Shown here piece by piece: positions 1-7,025 of a stretch of DNA of 11,395 nucleotides. Below the pieces are notes generated by a model, which had not been told where the DNA came from, ran no database searches, and saw only the letters and a program-made list of their open reading frames with translations. The stretch lies in NCBI GenBank assembly GCA_028818995.1, contig JAPPMR010000869.1:11528-22922 (forward strand). The letters are read 5' to 3'. A program made the position numbers and the translations under genes. Within the stretch, counting starts at the first letter, position 1. Each line of letters begins with the position of its first letter. Origin of the DNA: Candidatus Poribacteria bacterium (lineage in GTDB: Bacteria > Poribacteria > WGA-4E > WGA-3G).

Positions 1-36
1 TTTTATAGAACAACTTAAGCCAATAGGAGAAAATCG

Positions 37-1035
37 ATGGATAGATTGCGTTTAACAATGCCCGAACGTCTGGTAGCGGATACCGAAACCTTACAACCTA
101 ATTATGCGAAGTATACCGCAGAACCGCTTGAGCGAGGATTCGGTACTACGCTGGGCAACTCGCTTCGTAGAGTACTTCTCTCCTCGATTAAAGGAGCCGC
201 CATAACTTCCATTCAAATTGATCAGGTCAAGCATGAATATTCAACTATTCCAGGGATTCTTGAAGATGTAGTACAAATAATTCTTAACCTTAAGGCAATT
301 CGGTTTCGACTTTTACAGGACGACCCTATGGTACTGGAACTTACCGCGAGTGGTTCAGGAGAACTGACAGCAGCGGATATTCGTCCTAATTCACTCGTTG
401 AAATTATTAACCCTGACCAACACATCGCAACACTTGATGCGTGTCAGGGTGTTGATATGGAAATTCAGGTCCAAACAGGACGCGGTTACTCACTCGCAGA
501 AGAACATAGGGATTCAAAACAACCCATTGGATGGATCCCGGTTGATGCCAAATTCTCGCCTGTTGAAAAAGTTAACTTCTCGGTAAGTGAGACACGAGTT
601 GAGGATGTGACCAATTTTGATCAACTCGATCTGGAAATATGGACCGATGGAAGTATCACACCGAAGCAAGCAATTACGCAAGCAGCGGACATTTTGCGCA
701 GCCAACTTGATATCTTTACTGAATTCGATGAATCCTATGTTGAACCTGAACCCGAAATTGACGAAGCCAAAATCTTAAGAAACAGGTACCTTTCTAAACC
801 TGTTGCTGACTTGGAACTTTCAGTACGGGCTGGCAACTGCCTTGAAACCGCAAATATCAAAACTATCCGTGAACTTGTCGTCAAAAGTGAAAAAGAGATG
901 TTGGAATACAAAAATTTCGGTAGAACTTCTCTGAATGAAATAAAAGACCAACTTGCCAACATGGGTTTGTCTCTTGGAATGGATGATTTAGATGACGACG
1001 AATATATTGAGACGGATGGGGAGGAATCAGAATAA
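37..1035 (+). CDS. rpoA: DNA-directed RNA polymerase subunit alpha
   Basis: This is the alpha subunit, whose dimer nucleates assembly of core RNA polymerase in the cytoplasm. The 332-residue length is normal for the family. The N-terminal domain carries the hallmark ERGFGTTLGNSLRRVLLSS (residues 32-50) followed by the DQVKHEYSTIPGILEDV stretch used in dimerisation and beta contact. A flexible acidic linker (about 233-245) leads to the C-terminal helix-hairpin-helix domain (about 253-315). There LSVRAGNCL keeps R264 and N267, which by alignment match the E. coli UP-element contact residues R265 and N268. A strongly acidic tail closes the protein. AGGAGA at 25-30 sits six bases before the ATG, so this start is preferred to the ATG at 58. 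The stop overlaps the rplQ start by one base, indicating translational coupling in the usual alpha operon; rpsD would be expected just upstream, outside the window. Confidence 0.98.
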   Translation: MDRLRLTMPERLVADTETLQPNYAKYTAEPLERGFGTTLGNSLRRVLLSSIKGAAITSIQIDQVKHEYSTIPGILEDVVQIILNLKAIRFRLLQDDPMVLELTASGSGELTAADIRPNSLVEIINPDQHIATLDACQGVDMEIQVQTGRGYSLAEEHRDSKQPIGWIPVDAKFSPVEKVNFSVSETRVEDVTNFDQLDLEIWTDGSITPKQAITQAADILRSQLDIFTEFDESYVEPEPEIDEAKILRNRYLSKPVADLELSVRAGNCLETANIKTIRELVVKSEKEMLEYKNFGRTSLNEIKDQLANMGLSLGMDDLDDDEYIETDGEESE

Positions 1036-1436
1036 TGCGTCATAGAAAACGTGGCAGAAAATTAGGGCGTACCACAAGCCACCGAAATGCGCTTTTCCGC
1101 AACCAAGCCACTGCGTTGTTTGAACATGAACAAATTCGGACAACCTTGCACAAATGCAAGGAACTCCGACGCGTCGCGGAAAAACTCATTACGCTCGCAA
1201 AAAAGGATACTTTACACGCACGCCGACGTGCTGCACGACTCTTATATGGGGCTAACCTGCATTATACCCCACGCCGAGGTGAATCGGGGGCCATACAAAA
1301 GCAGGCTATACTTCAGAAACTTTTTGAAGATATTGCACCCCGTTATCAGGATCGCAATGGCGGTTACACCCGAATCATACGGGGCGAATTAAGACGGGGC
1401 GATGGTGCACAAATGGCTTACATTCAGCTTGTTTGA
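1035..1436 (+). CDS. rplQ: 50S ribosomal protein L17
   Basis: L17 is a structural protein of the large ribosomal subunit. The start MRHRKRGRKLGRTTSHRNALFRNQ is diagnostic (RKLGRTTSHR core), followed by the LFEHEQIRTTLHKCKELR segment and a conserved end, GGYTRIIR...RRGDGAQMAYIQLV. At 133 residues it is slightly longer than many bacterial homologues (about 115-130). The ATG at 1035 shares its A with the rpoA stop (TAATG). A GGGGAGG run at 1018-1024 inside rpoA gives a ribosome binding site ten bases upstream, so expression is coupled to rpoA. It is the last gene of the alpha operon; a REP-like hairpin and then a strong intrinsic terminator follow. Confidence 0.97.
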   Translation: MRHRKRGRKLGRTTSHRNALFRNQATALFEHEQIRTTLHKCKELRRVAEKLITLAKKDTLHARRRAARLLYGANLHYTPRRGESGAIQKQAILQKLFEDIAPRYQDRNGGYTRIIRGELRRGDGAQMAYIQLV

Positions 1437-1475
1437 TAAGCGCTATTTGAATGTTATAATCATTTATATGCTGTG

Positions 1476-1501
1476 GTAGGTGCGGTTTCCTAACCGCACC
1501 T
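1476..1501 (+). repeat. REP-like palindrome with GTAG head, family 1
   Basis: A perfect 10-bp stem (1478-1487 with 1492-1501) closes a TCCT loop, and GTAG overlaps its 5' foot at 1476-1479. A 23-bp segment (1477-1499) recurs perfectly in inverted orientation at 8781-8803. It lies between rplQ and its terminator and lacks a T tract, so it is better read as a dispersed repeat than as a terminator. It could add 3'-end protection to the rplQ mRNA. Confidence 0.75.
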
Positions 1502-1534
1502 GACATGCATTTTCAGGTTTTATTATAAAAAATT

Positions 1535-1560
1535 AAAGACGGAGTTTCGACTCCGTCTTT
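1535..1560. terminator. Bidirectional intrinsic terminator
   Basis: An 11-bp perfect stem (AAAGACGGAGT with ACTCCGTCTTT) closes a TTCG tetraloop. On the plus strand a run of Ts continues to 1563, terminating rplQ. On the minus strand the flanking A-rich sequence (1525-1537) becomes a T-rich tail, so the same hairpin can end the convergent barrel operon, whose stop is only 20 bases away. Confidence 0.9.
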
Positions 1561-1580
1561 TTTATTTAAGCAAGCACAAA

Positions 1581-2861
1581 CTAAAATCGATATGCACCCG
1601 AAACGAAAACTCGATGTGTATTACGCTTCGTGGTCAAATCATTTCTGTGCTGCTGCCAATTACCCCACATATACGCGAGATCAAATTTTAGGGCATCCTC
1701 AAAAATCTTGCCTATACCGAATGTTAGGAAATCCCGTTGATTTTCAATCTCGGTATCCGTAAACGGAATCGTATCGCGGAAATAGCCGACACGTAGATGT
1801 GTATCAATGGTAGGTATACGGAATTCGGCACCTAACCTCGCCTGTAGAGTCGTCGTATAGAATTCCTCAAAGTGATTCTTTGAAATGTCTTCTGCCGGTA
1901 TTGGGTCGTAACGTGTTTGCCGCCAATCCGTCAGGTGAACATCACCCGCCAAAATCAACTGTTTATCCAACAGTTTAACAGCAATTCCTGTTCCAATTTC
2001 AAAAGGTCTCTCAATATCAAACGACTGAGCACCATTTGTAGGATCAGACGCTTCTTCGCCATCATCATAGATCGCGACAGTATATTCACGCCAAAGTTCT
2101 TCAACTGCTAACTCTGTCGGGGCAACCAATGTCACACCGAGACTGATTAAATCTGTAATGTTGGCTAAAATTCCAACTCTACCGCCTACACCTGAGTATT
2201 CTCTATCAATTTCGTCGTCAAATCTAAAACGAGATAAATCGCTATCAACGTTTAATGCGTCGGTCGCAGTCACATCTAATTGATTACTGCTATGTCCATT
2301 CCAGAAGTCTACGGAACCCCCAATTAGGAAATTCTTAGTAACATAGACACTTCCACCAAAACTCCAAATTCCAATACCTCCAGAGTTTATATTTGTCTCA
2401 TCAACAACAAGACCACTATAAAGGTTGCCTGAACTTGGGTCAACTCCTTGTACCGCTGTCTGGAAATCAAAGTTTTGGGGACGGTTATAACCAAAAGCTA
2501 CCGCAAGTCCCCCTTGTTGCGTATAGAGCGGATAAACAAACCCAATTGAATTTGGACGCATCCGTGAACGACTTGTCCCAGTGACCTCATCGCTTGAGAA
2601 AAAACTATCAGCGTTTGCTGTGTTATGCGAAAAACTTGTAAAGAATTCAAACTTCTGAATTTGTGCCAGTCCCGCAGGATTCCAATATAATGAGGTAAAA
2701 TCATCAGCGAGTCCCAAAGAAGCACCGCCCATACCCATTGACCGTGCGCCTACACCAAATGTGTTACCGATTGCCAATTCCTCCATTTGTGCTGGACACA
2801 CCACTGTAAACAAACATGTAACAAATAGACAGATAAAAACACCCAAAATTGCTCGTCTCAT
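1581..2861 (-). CDS. OMPP1/FadL- or PorV/PorQ-type outer-membrane beta-barrel protein
   Basis: This is a predicted outer-membrane barrel of 426 residues, probably moving hydrophobic compounds or serving an envelope function; the substrate is unknown. A hydrophobic signal peptide (about 1-25, ending near PAQ) precedes the family signature GVGARSMGMGGASLGLADDF followed by YWNPAGLAQ (about 37-67), typical of FadL/OMPP1 and PorV/UPF0164-like barrels. The rest alternates aromatic and polar residues and ends in SGAYRF, a terminal Phe as in BAM-inserted barrels. A longer reading frame begins at a TTG at 2909, but AAGGAG (2870-2875) lies eight bases before the ATG at 2861, which decides the start. 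It is the second gene of an operon, 60 bp after the lipoprotein gene, and ends at the bidirectional terminator. The FadL versus PorV assignment is uncertain. Confidence 0.82.
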   Translation of the reverse strand: MRRAILGVFICLFVTCLFTVVCPAQMEELAIGNTFGVGARSMGMGGASLGLADDFTSLYWNPAGLAQIQKFEFFTSFSHNTANADSFFSSDEVTGTSRSRMRPNSIGFVYPLYTQQGGLAVAFGYNRPQNFDFQTAVQGVDPSSGNLYSGLVVDETNINSGGIGIWSFGGSVYVTKNFLIGGSVDFWNGHSSNQLDVTATDALNVDSDLSRFRFDDEIDREYSGVGGRVGILANITDLISLGVTLVAPTELAVEELWREYTVAIYDDGEEASDPTNGAQSFDIERPFEIGTGIAVKLLDKQLILAGDVHLTDWRQTRYDPIPAEDISKNHFEEFYTTTLQARLGAEFRIPTIDTHLRVGYFRDTIPFTDTEIENQRDFLTFGIGKIFEDALKFDLAYMWGNWQQHRNDLTTKRNTHRVFVSGAYRF

Positions 2862-2921
2862 TTTGTTTTCTCCTTTATTTTCTCCGTATTCACTTGTTTT
2901 TTCAATCAACCGTTTATTATG

Positions 2922-3473
2922 CTAATTCTCATTCCTATTCCTCGGTGTCCGTTGCGGACGTTCAGATCGCGGATTTGGAGAAGATACACTACGTGATGCC
3001 CGAGACCGACGGTTTTCAGATCGGTATCCCCTCTTGTAGGTTCCACGGGAAGTAGGATAATATGTACTGCCGTAATACCTCCCATAATAACCTCTGTATG
3101 GATAATAACCTCTATAATGCCGGTAATAGGGTGCGTGATACCCATAATACCCATATCCGTAATACCATGGGTGTGGGGAATAATACATTGGTGGATGATA
3201 TGCATACGATGGATACGGTGTGTAAGGCACCCAATAAGAATCCCTCGCGTAAGGATAGGAAAAGCTATAACCGGGCTTGCGACGACCGTAGTAACCTTCA
3301 GTTTCTAAATCAGAATCGGAAGTTTGTGTTATCTCTTTCTTACCTTTTTCTACCCGTTTTTCTTGTTTCTCCTTGAGATTTGCTGGTTCATAATAACCGA
3401 ACTTTGTATAACATCCAACAAGCGTTACCGTTGTAAAGAGAAACAGTAATATAAAGGCTGCTTTCGAATTCAT
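2922..3473 (-). CDS. Tyrosine-rich low-complexity lipoprotein
   Basis: A predicted lipoprotein of 183 residues with no recognised domain. The signal sequence MNSKAAFILLFLFTTVTLVGC ends in a lipobox (LVGC, acylated Cys21); the next residue is Tyr, not Asp, so outer-membrane sorting is plausible if Lol rules apply. A short charged, Lys/Glu-rich segment (about 32-60) leads into a Tyr/Gly/Pro/Arg region; by hand count 32 of residues 61-150 are Tyr. A basic Arg/Ser/Asn tail follows. The ATG at 3473 has AAGGAG eight bases upstream. A GTG at 3503 in the same frame is unlikely because the predicted transcription start lies about there. It is the promoter-proximal gene of an operon with the downstream barrel. 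A surface adhesive, wall-binding or barrel-partner role is conceivable, but none is shown. Confidence 0.8.
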   Translation of the reverse strand: MNSKAAFILLFLFTTVTLVGCYTKFGYYEPANLKEKQEKRVEKGKKEITQTSDSDLETEGYYGRRKPGYSFSYPYARDSYWVPYTPYPSYAYHPPMYYSPHPWYYGYGYYGYHAPYYRHYRGYYPYRGYYGRYYGSTYYPTSRGTYKRGYRSENRRSRASRSVSSPNPRSERPQRTPRNRNEN

Positions 3474-3511
3474 TTCTCCATCTCCTTTAGATATAACCTT
3501 CACTTTTGATT

Positions 3512-3540
3512 ATTATAACATATCCATTTCAGTCTGTCCA
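3512..3540 (-). promoter_or_regulatory. Sigma70-type promoter for the lipoprotein-barrel operon
   Basis: On the minus strand TGGACA (3535-3540, one mismatch to TTGACA) is followed by 17 bases and a perfect TATAAT (3512-3517). The expected start near 3505 gives a leader of about 30 bases carrying the AAGGAG of the lipoprotein gene. Confidence 0.8.
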
Positions 3541-3587
3541 TATAATTTCCTTGTAGAACAGAGCCATTCAATTGTCATGAAGTACTC

Positions 3588-3613
3588 TTGTAGGAGGGCT
3601 TTGTAAGCCCGAT
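3588..3613 (+). repeat. REP-like palindrome with GTAG head, family 2 (copy a)
   Basis: TTGTAGGA leads into a stem GGGCTT/AAGCCC around a TGT loop (3596-3610). A related copy in the same orientation lies at 4720-4745 (21 of 26 positions identical by hand), so the two copies flank the cytochrome gene. Confidence 0.65.
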
Positions 3614-3628
3614 TTATTACCCAAGATA

Positions 3629-3655
3629 GGCGTGTTTTGTAAACGCGCCGTTTTT
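3629..3655 (+). repeat. Second hairpin with TGT loop beside family 2 repeat
   Basis: A 9-bp stem with one G-T pair (3629-3637 with 3641-3649) closes a TGT loop, the same TTTGTAA core as the neighbouring repeat. A GTTTTT run follows at 3650-3655, so it resembles an intrinsic terminator, yet it lies between divergent genes with nothing obvious to terminate on this strand. It is probably part of the same palindromic unit. Apart from these hairpins and the two promoters, the 323-bp gap between the lipoprotein and cytochrome genes shows nothing recognisable. Confidence 0.5.
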
Positions 3656-3761
3656 CGTGTCTTAGGTCTGGTCTCGACGCGTTATAGACATTAGCATTTG
3701 TGATAAATACGCCAGAAAACCCGAAAAGTAGATAGCTCTGCCTTTATGTAAAAACTTTCAC

Positions 3762-3790
3762 TTGCCCCTATCTCGTGAGCATGCTAAACT
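3762..3790 (+). promoter_or_regulatory. Promoter of the cytochrome gene, predicting a leaderless mRNA
   Basis: TTGCCC (3762-3767) and TAAACT (3785-3790) are separated by 17 bases; each matches four of six consensus positions. The -10 ends six bases before the ATG at 3797, so the usual start distance puts +1 on the A of the start codon. No Shine-Dalgarno sequence precedes that ATG, which fits leaderless translation. Confidence 0.5.
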
Positions 3791-3796
3791 GACTTC

Positions 3797-4705
3797 ATGA
3801 AAGTCTTTATCCAAATTGGGCACGGCATCATCGGTGCTGCTATAATATCCCTTCTCTGTATCTGGCAAGCAGGCAGTTTTGGTGAAGCACGGCACACAAT
3901 TAGCATCATCGGTGCTATTGCTATCTTAATTGCAAGTCTCTATCTCCTGCGCAGTCGATGGATTCGGTGGGGTAATCGGCAAGTATGGCTAAAATACCAT
4001 CAACGCCTTGCGTCCCTCGGTTTGTGTCTTGTGTTGTTCCACTCTGCGTTTCAACCGCTTGCTTGGCATTCATGGTTGACCTTTCTACTTGCCTTGTCAA
4101 ATTTTGGCACAGGAATTGCTGTTAGCCTAACTGCTCGGAAAGTGCGTCAGACGCTGCTGAAATGTCACCTCATTCTCGCGCCAATCCTGTTGATTAGCAT
4201 CGTGTTTCATGGGCAAGCTAAACTGGACCATGATGATTTCTTCCCTCTTACCGATGTTCACGATGTCGCTTGTGCGAAATGTCACACATCCGAACCTTTC
4301 CTCTTCCATCTTGATGCAACAACACTACAACAAGAATTGGATACGTCCAAGACTATTCCAGATGATATACATTGGTGGTTCTTACAGCACGATGTAAAGG
4401 TGCCGCAAACTGCAGAAGTTTCTATCAAGGAAATGGGCAACGTTTGGAGAATTGATGACAAAGAAAATCGCCGCATCTATAATGTCAAGAAAAAGGCAGA
4501 CCAACTCGCGCTCTACGCCGATTCTCCGTATCGCAGCTACACATGCATCACCTGTCACGAACATAACACACCGGAAATCGTAACAGCACATGAACTGCAC
4601 GGTGTTGCTGATTTTCACAGATGTCTCGTGTGCCACCAAACCGAAATAGATGACACACGTTTCGGCAAACAACGCTTCGATTGGGACTACGATTCCAATT
4701 GGTAA
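3797..4705 (+). CDS. Membrane cytochrome: ferric-reductase-like b-type domain fused to a triheme c-type domain
   Basis: A predicted inner-membrane electron-transfer protein of 302 residues. Five hydrophobic segments are visible (about 6-25, 34-51, 68-86, 91-111, 122-138). Segments three and five each carry two His 14 apart: H68/H82 and H124/H138. This HX13H arrangement in two helices is the diheme b ligation pattern of ferric-reductase/NADPH-oxidase membrane domains. The remainder, predicted periplasmic, has three CXXCH heme c sites: CAKCH (159-163), CITCH (250-254) and CLVCH (276-280), plus further His that could be distal ligands. There is no FAD or NAD(P)H domain, so electrons probably pass between the quinone pool or b hemes and periplasmic c hemes; direction and partner are unknown. 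There is no Shine-Dalgarno sequence; the promoter places transcription start on the ATG. It appears monocistronic. Alternative: a NapC-like or DUF4405-like cytochrome. Confidence 0.8.
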   Translation: MKVFIQIGHGIIGAAIISLLCIWQAGSFGEARHTISIIGAIAILIASLYLLRSRWIRWGNRQVWLKYHQRLASLGLCLVLFHSAFQPLAWHSWLTFLLALSNFGTGIAVSLTARKVRQTLLKCHLILAPILLISIVFHGQAKLDHDDFFPLTDVHDVACAKCHTSEPFLFHLDATTLQQELDTSKTIPDDIHWWFLQHDVKVPQTAEVSIKEMGNVWRIDDKENRRIYNVKKKADQLALYADSPYRSYTCITCHEHNTPEIVTAHELHGVADFHRCLVCHQTEIDDTRFGKQRFDWDYDSNW

Positions 4706-4719
4706 GCCCTAATGTTTTA

Positions 4720-4745
4720 TTGTAGGAGAACTTTGCAAGTCTGAT
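4720..4745 (+). repeat. REP-like palindrome with GTAG head, family 2 (copy b)
   Basis: This sequence begins TTGTAGGAGAACTTTGCAAG and matches the repeat at 3588-3613 at 21 of 26 positions by hand. The central stem is weaker here (ACTT/AAGT around TGC). It follows the stop of the cytochrome gene by 14 bases. Confidence 0.55.
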
Positions 4746-4759
4746 CACCAACATCCAAG

Positions 4760-4798
4760 AAAAAAGGCTTGAATCCAGCAAAAAACTGAACTCAAGCC
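4760..4798 (-). terminator. Intrinsic terminator downstream of the first LamG gene
   Basis: Read on the minus strand, a 13-bp arm pair (4766-4778 with 4786-4798, 11 of 13 paired) is followed by six Ts (4760-4765). It lies 20 bases after the LamG stop at 4819. Nearly the same hairpin recurs after the paralogue at 5636-5667, so it was copied with the gene. Confidence 0.8.
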
Positions 4799-4818
4799 AA
4801 CCAAACTGCTAATTATAC

Positions 4819-5604
4819 TTATAGACGTGATTTAATACTGCCCCAAGTGGTAGTAAGTTTGTCTTCTGGTTCAACAGCCAGAAATTCACCATCCATAACC
4901 TGCTTAATCTCATCTGCCGACAAAGCACGACCAAACAAATAATACTCGTCCAGCAGTCCAGCAAACCAGCGTCCATTCTTATGATGACCAATCCCCGCCG
5001 TTACACCCCAGTCATCCGAAAGTTCTCCGTTCCCTTTGGCAGCGTGAGTTTCTTCGCCATCAATATAAGTTTTGGCATCGCCACTATCGCTATCATAAGT
5101 TCCGGCAAAATGAACCCATTTATCTGCTTCAATTACCGGTCCGGGGTTAATATTGAAAACAGTCGCGTCTGCGTTATTTCGATGAAAAAATCTAAAACCC
5201 CCAGGACGTATTTCCATGTGGTAAAGTCCATTCCCGTGACCTGTGCCAATCGCATCAAGCAAGGTTTGCGGATCAGCGGAACCGGTATGGTTAACCCAGA
5301 CAGCAAGTGTAAACCCTTCAACTGGACCGTTCTCAAATTCCGGACCATTCATATCAACCCAGACGTTAGCTTCTAAAGCAATAGCTTTACCGATAACACC
5401 TTTCTCCCATTTTGCATTTCCAACGACTTTTCCATCGTTACCATTAATTGAACCATCTTTAACGGTATCACCTTCTTTGTCAAAACTATAGTAAACAGAT
5501 AACGTCGGATCTTTAAGATCTGCTTGAACTGAAAATATACACGCCCCCATAATTATCAAAATTACAAAATAGACGTGACACCATTTTATCAATTTATAAT
5601 ACAT
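4819..5604 (-). CDS. Secreted LamG/concanavalin A-like domain protein with shared C-terminal tail (paralogue A)
   Basis: An exported protein of 261 residues. The signal peptide (about 1-28) ends at VQA, giving a mature start DLKDPTLSVYYSFD. The rest to about residue 240 is a laminin-G-like jellyroll (LamG_3-type). It shows the usual YYSFD...NGNDGKVVGN opening, a central FTLAVWVNHTG strand, KWVHFAGTYD, KTYIDGEE and the closing GLLDEYYLFGRALSADEI motif, found in carbohydrate- or glycan-binding surface proteins. No catalytic residues are evident, so binding is more likely than hydrolysis. Residues 241-261 form the tail LAVEPEDKLTTTWGSIKS shared with two other proteins here. AGGAGG (5610-5615) is five bases before the ATG. 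No clear promoter lies in the 85-bp gap behind paralogue B, so read-through past B's terminator is possible. It differs from B at 69 of 261 positions (hand count). Confidence 0.85.
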   Translation of the reverse strand: MYYKLIKWCHVYFVILIIMGACIFSVQADLKDPTLSVYYSFDKEGDTVKDGSINGNDGKVVGNAKWEKGVIGKAIALEANVWVDMNGPEFENGPVEGFTLAVWVNHTGSADPQTLLDAIGTGHGNGLYHMEIRPGGFRFFHRNNADATVFNINPGPVIEADKWVHFAGTYDSDSGDAKTYIDGEETHAAKGNGELSDDWGVTAGIGHHKNGRWFAGLLDEYYLFGRALSADEIKQVMDGEFLAVEPEDKLTTTWGSIKSRL

Positions 5605-5630
5605 TATAACCTCCTAAATATTAAAAATAG

Positions 5631-5667
5631 AAAACGGCTTGAATCCAGTAAACGCTGAATTCAAGCC
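5631..5667 (-). terminator. Intrinsic terminator-like hairpin between the two LamG genes
   Basis: Minus-strand stem of 13 positions with 12 pairs (5636-5648 with 5655-5667), followed by a T-rich tail broken by C (GTTTTCTATTTTT). It lies 22 bases after the stop of paralogue B and 31 bases before the start of A. The interrupted T tract suggests incomplete termination, which could set a lower level of A than of B. Confidence 0.7.
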
Positions 5668-5689
5668 AAAACAGAAGATGTTATTACTC

Positions 5690-6475
5690 CTAACGATGCG
5701 ATTTAATACTACCCCAAGTGGTAGCGAGTTTGTCTGCCGGTTCAACAGCTAACAGTGCGCCATTCATCACATCCATGATTTCATCTGATGGCAAAGCACG
5801 GTTAAATATATAATATTCATCCAGAAGACCTTCAAACCAGCGTCCATTCTTATGGTGACCAATCCCCGCAGTTACACCCCAATTGTTTGAACATTTACCA
5901 GAACCAGTGCCTGAGTGGGTTTCTTCACCATTGATATAGGTTTTTATTTCACCGCTTCCGCTGTCATAAGTTCCAGCGAAATGCACCCATTTATTCGCTT
6001 CAATCACGGGCCCAGGATTGATATTGAAAACAGTTGTGTTTGTTCCGTCTCGGTGGAAAAACCTAAAGCCTGCAGGACGAATTTCCATGTGGAAAAGACC
6101 GTTTCCGTGATCTGTGCCGATCGCATCAAGCAGTGTTTGCGGATTATTAGAACCGGTATGGTTAACCCATGCCGCAATTGTGAACCCATCAACCGGTCCA
6201 TTCTTAAATTCCGGTCCATTCATGTCTACCCACGTGTCGGTTTCCAAGGCTATAGCATCATCAAAAACGCCATCTTCTCGCATGACATTTCCGACAATCT
6301 TACCGTCGTTACCGTTGGTTGAACCGTCCTTTACAGTCTCACCTTCTCCGTCAAAACTATAGTAGACAGAGAGCGTTGGATCGCTTAGATCGGCTTGGAC
6401 AAACATCACGCCTGCTCCCATGATTATGAAGACAACAGTGCCGACGTGAAACATTTTTATCAAATCAAAACGCAT
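5690..6475 (-). CDS. Secreted LamG/concanavalin A-like domain protein with shared C-terminal tail (paralogue B)
   Basis: Another 261-residue exported LamG protein, aligning with its downstream neighbour without a gap at about 74% identity (192 of 261 by hand). The signal peptide again ends at VQA before DLSDPTLSVYYSFD. The most conserved blocks are the jellyroll strands WVDMNGPEF, PQTLLDAIGT, NINPGPVIEA, KWVHFAGTYD and VTAGIGHHKNGRWF. Differences cluster in the signal peptide, at residues 64-80, in the 141-147 loop and at 187-198, as expected if loops that contact ligands diverge while the fold is kept. The tail is LAVEPADKLATTWGSIKS. AGGAGA (6481-6486) is five bases before the ATG. The gene leads the tandem pair; a candidate promoter lies at 6618-6646. 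The function is probably extracellular glycan or protein binding; the ligand is unknown. Confidence 0.85.
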   Translation of the reverse strand: MRFDLIKMFHVGTVVFIIMGAGVMFVQADLSDPTLSVYYSFDGEGETVKDGSTNGNDGKIVGNVMREDGVFDDAIALETDTWVDMNGPEFKNGPVDGFTIAAWVNHTGSNNPQTLLDAIGTDHGNGLFHMEIRPAGFRFFHRDGTNTTVFNINPGPVIEANKWVHFAGTYDSGSGEIKTYINGEETHSGTGSGKCSNNWGVTAGIGHHKNGRWFEGLLDEYYIFNRALPSDEIMDVMNGALLAVEPADKLATTWGSIKSHR

Positions 6476-6617
6476 TTTATTCTCCTATGTTGTAAATAGT
6501 GATTATAGAATATCTTAGTTTTCAACACACATGAGAGTGGGCTGAACCATAAACCTATAGATATCTTTTTAATTTCTAATAATTAATATATGTCTTTATA
6601 TGAAATAGGTTTGAGAT

Positions 6618-6646
6618 AAAATACCATACATCGCTTTTCTTGTCAA
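6618..6646 (-). promoter_or_regulatory. Candidate promoter for the LamG pair
   Basis: On the minus strand a perfect TTGACA (6641-6646) and TATTTT (6618-6623, four of six) are 17 bases apart, which would give a leader of about 135 bases. An isolated perfect TATAAT at 6502-6507, nearer the gene, lacks a good -35 and is the alternative. Confidence 0.5.
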
Positions 6647-6784
6647 CAAAAACGTTAAATTGCCAGGGTTATTTAGTTTTCGGTTTTCTGTTATATTTTA
6701 CATTTCAATATAACCATTTGTAGGTCGGGTAGAGCGAAGCGAAACCCATAAATCAACGGTATGAATGCCATCAGGCATTCCCCG

Positions 6785-7019
6785 GGTGTCAACTTAAGAA
6801 GATGTCTACGTTTTGATGAATGCTTTTCAACCCTTATGGTGATTGAAACTGTCCCATATTTAGTCCCGTAGGGACGATATGTTTATAGAAAAAATGTTAC
6901 CCACCGCCTCTTGAGTTCCGTAGGAACGACATATCTGACTGGTGGCTGAGGCGACAACATACCGCCCCTACGGGGCTGAAGAGGGTTTTCCCTGTTTGAA
7001 AATTGCTTAAGTTGACACC
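6785..7019. mobile_element. 235-bp composite element with 14-bp terminal inverted repeats (copy 1)
   Basis: GGTGTCAACTTAAG (6785-6798) and its exact complement (7006-7019) bound the element. Inside are three 13-nt palindromes with stem 5 and loop GTA or TAC: GTCCC/GGGAC at 6863, GTTCC/GGAAC at 6915 and, inverted, GCCCC/GGGGC at 6964. The first is followed by GATATGTTTATAGAAA. There is no transposase, so if mobile it is non-autonomous (MITE-like). A second element with the same ends and palindrome order lies at 8931-9188. Confidence 0.6.
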
Positions 7020-7025
7020 TATGGA

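Noticed and set aside
735..1043. Antisense reading frame of 102 codons opposite rpoA
   Set aside because: It lies wholly within a certain rpoA gene, has no ribosome binding site or family features, and its composition is that of a complementary-strand shadow.
2862..2909. Longer N terminus for the barrel protein starting at TTG 2909
   Set aside because: It would put 16 polar residues before the signal peptide, while AAGGAG stands eight bases from the ATG at 2861.
3117..3376. Plus-strand reading frames opposite the Tyr-rich lipoprotein
   Set aside because: Tyr-codon-rich sequence has few stops on the other strand; the minus-strand gene has a promoter, ribosome binding site and lipobox.
3629..3655. 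Intrinsic terminator between the divergent lipoprotein and cytochrome genes
   Set aside because: Hairpin plus T run fits the form, but no plus-strand gene lies before it, and its TTTGTAA core matches the adjacent dispersed repeat; kept as a repeat.
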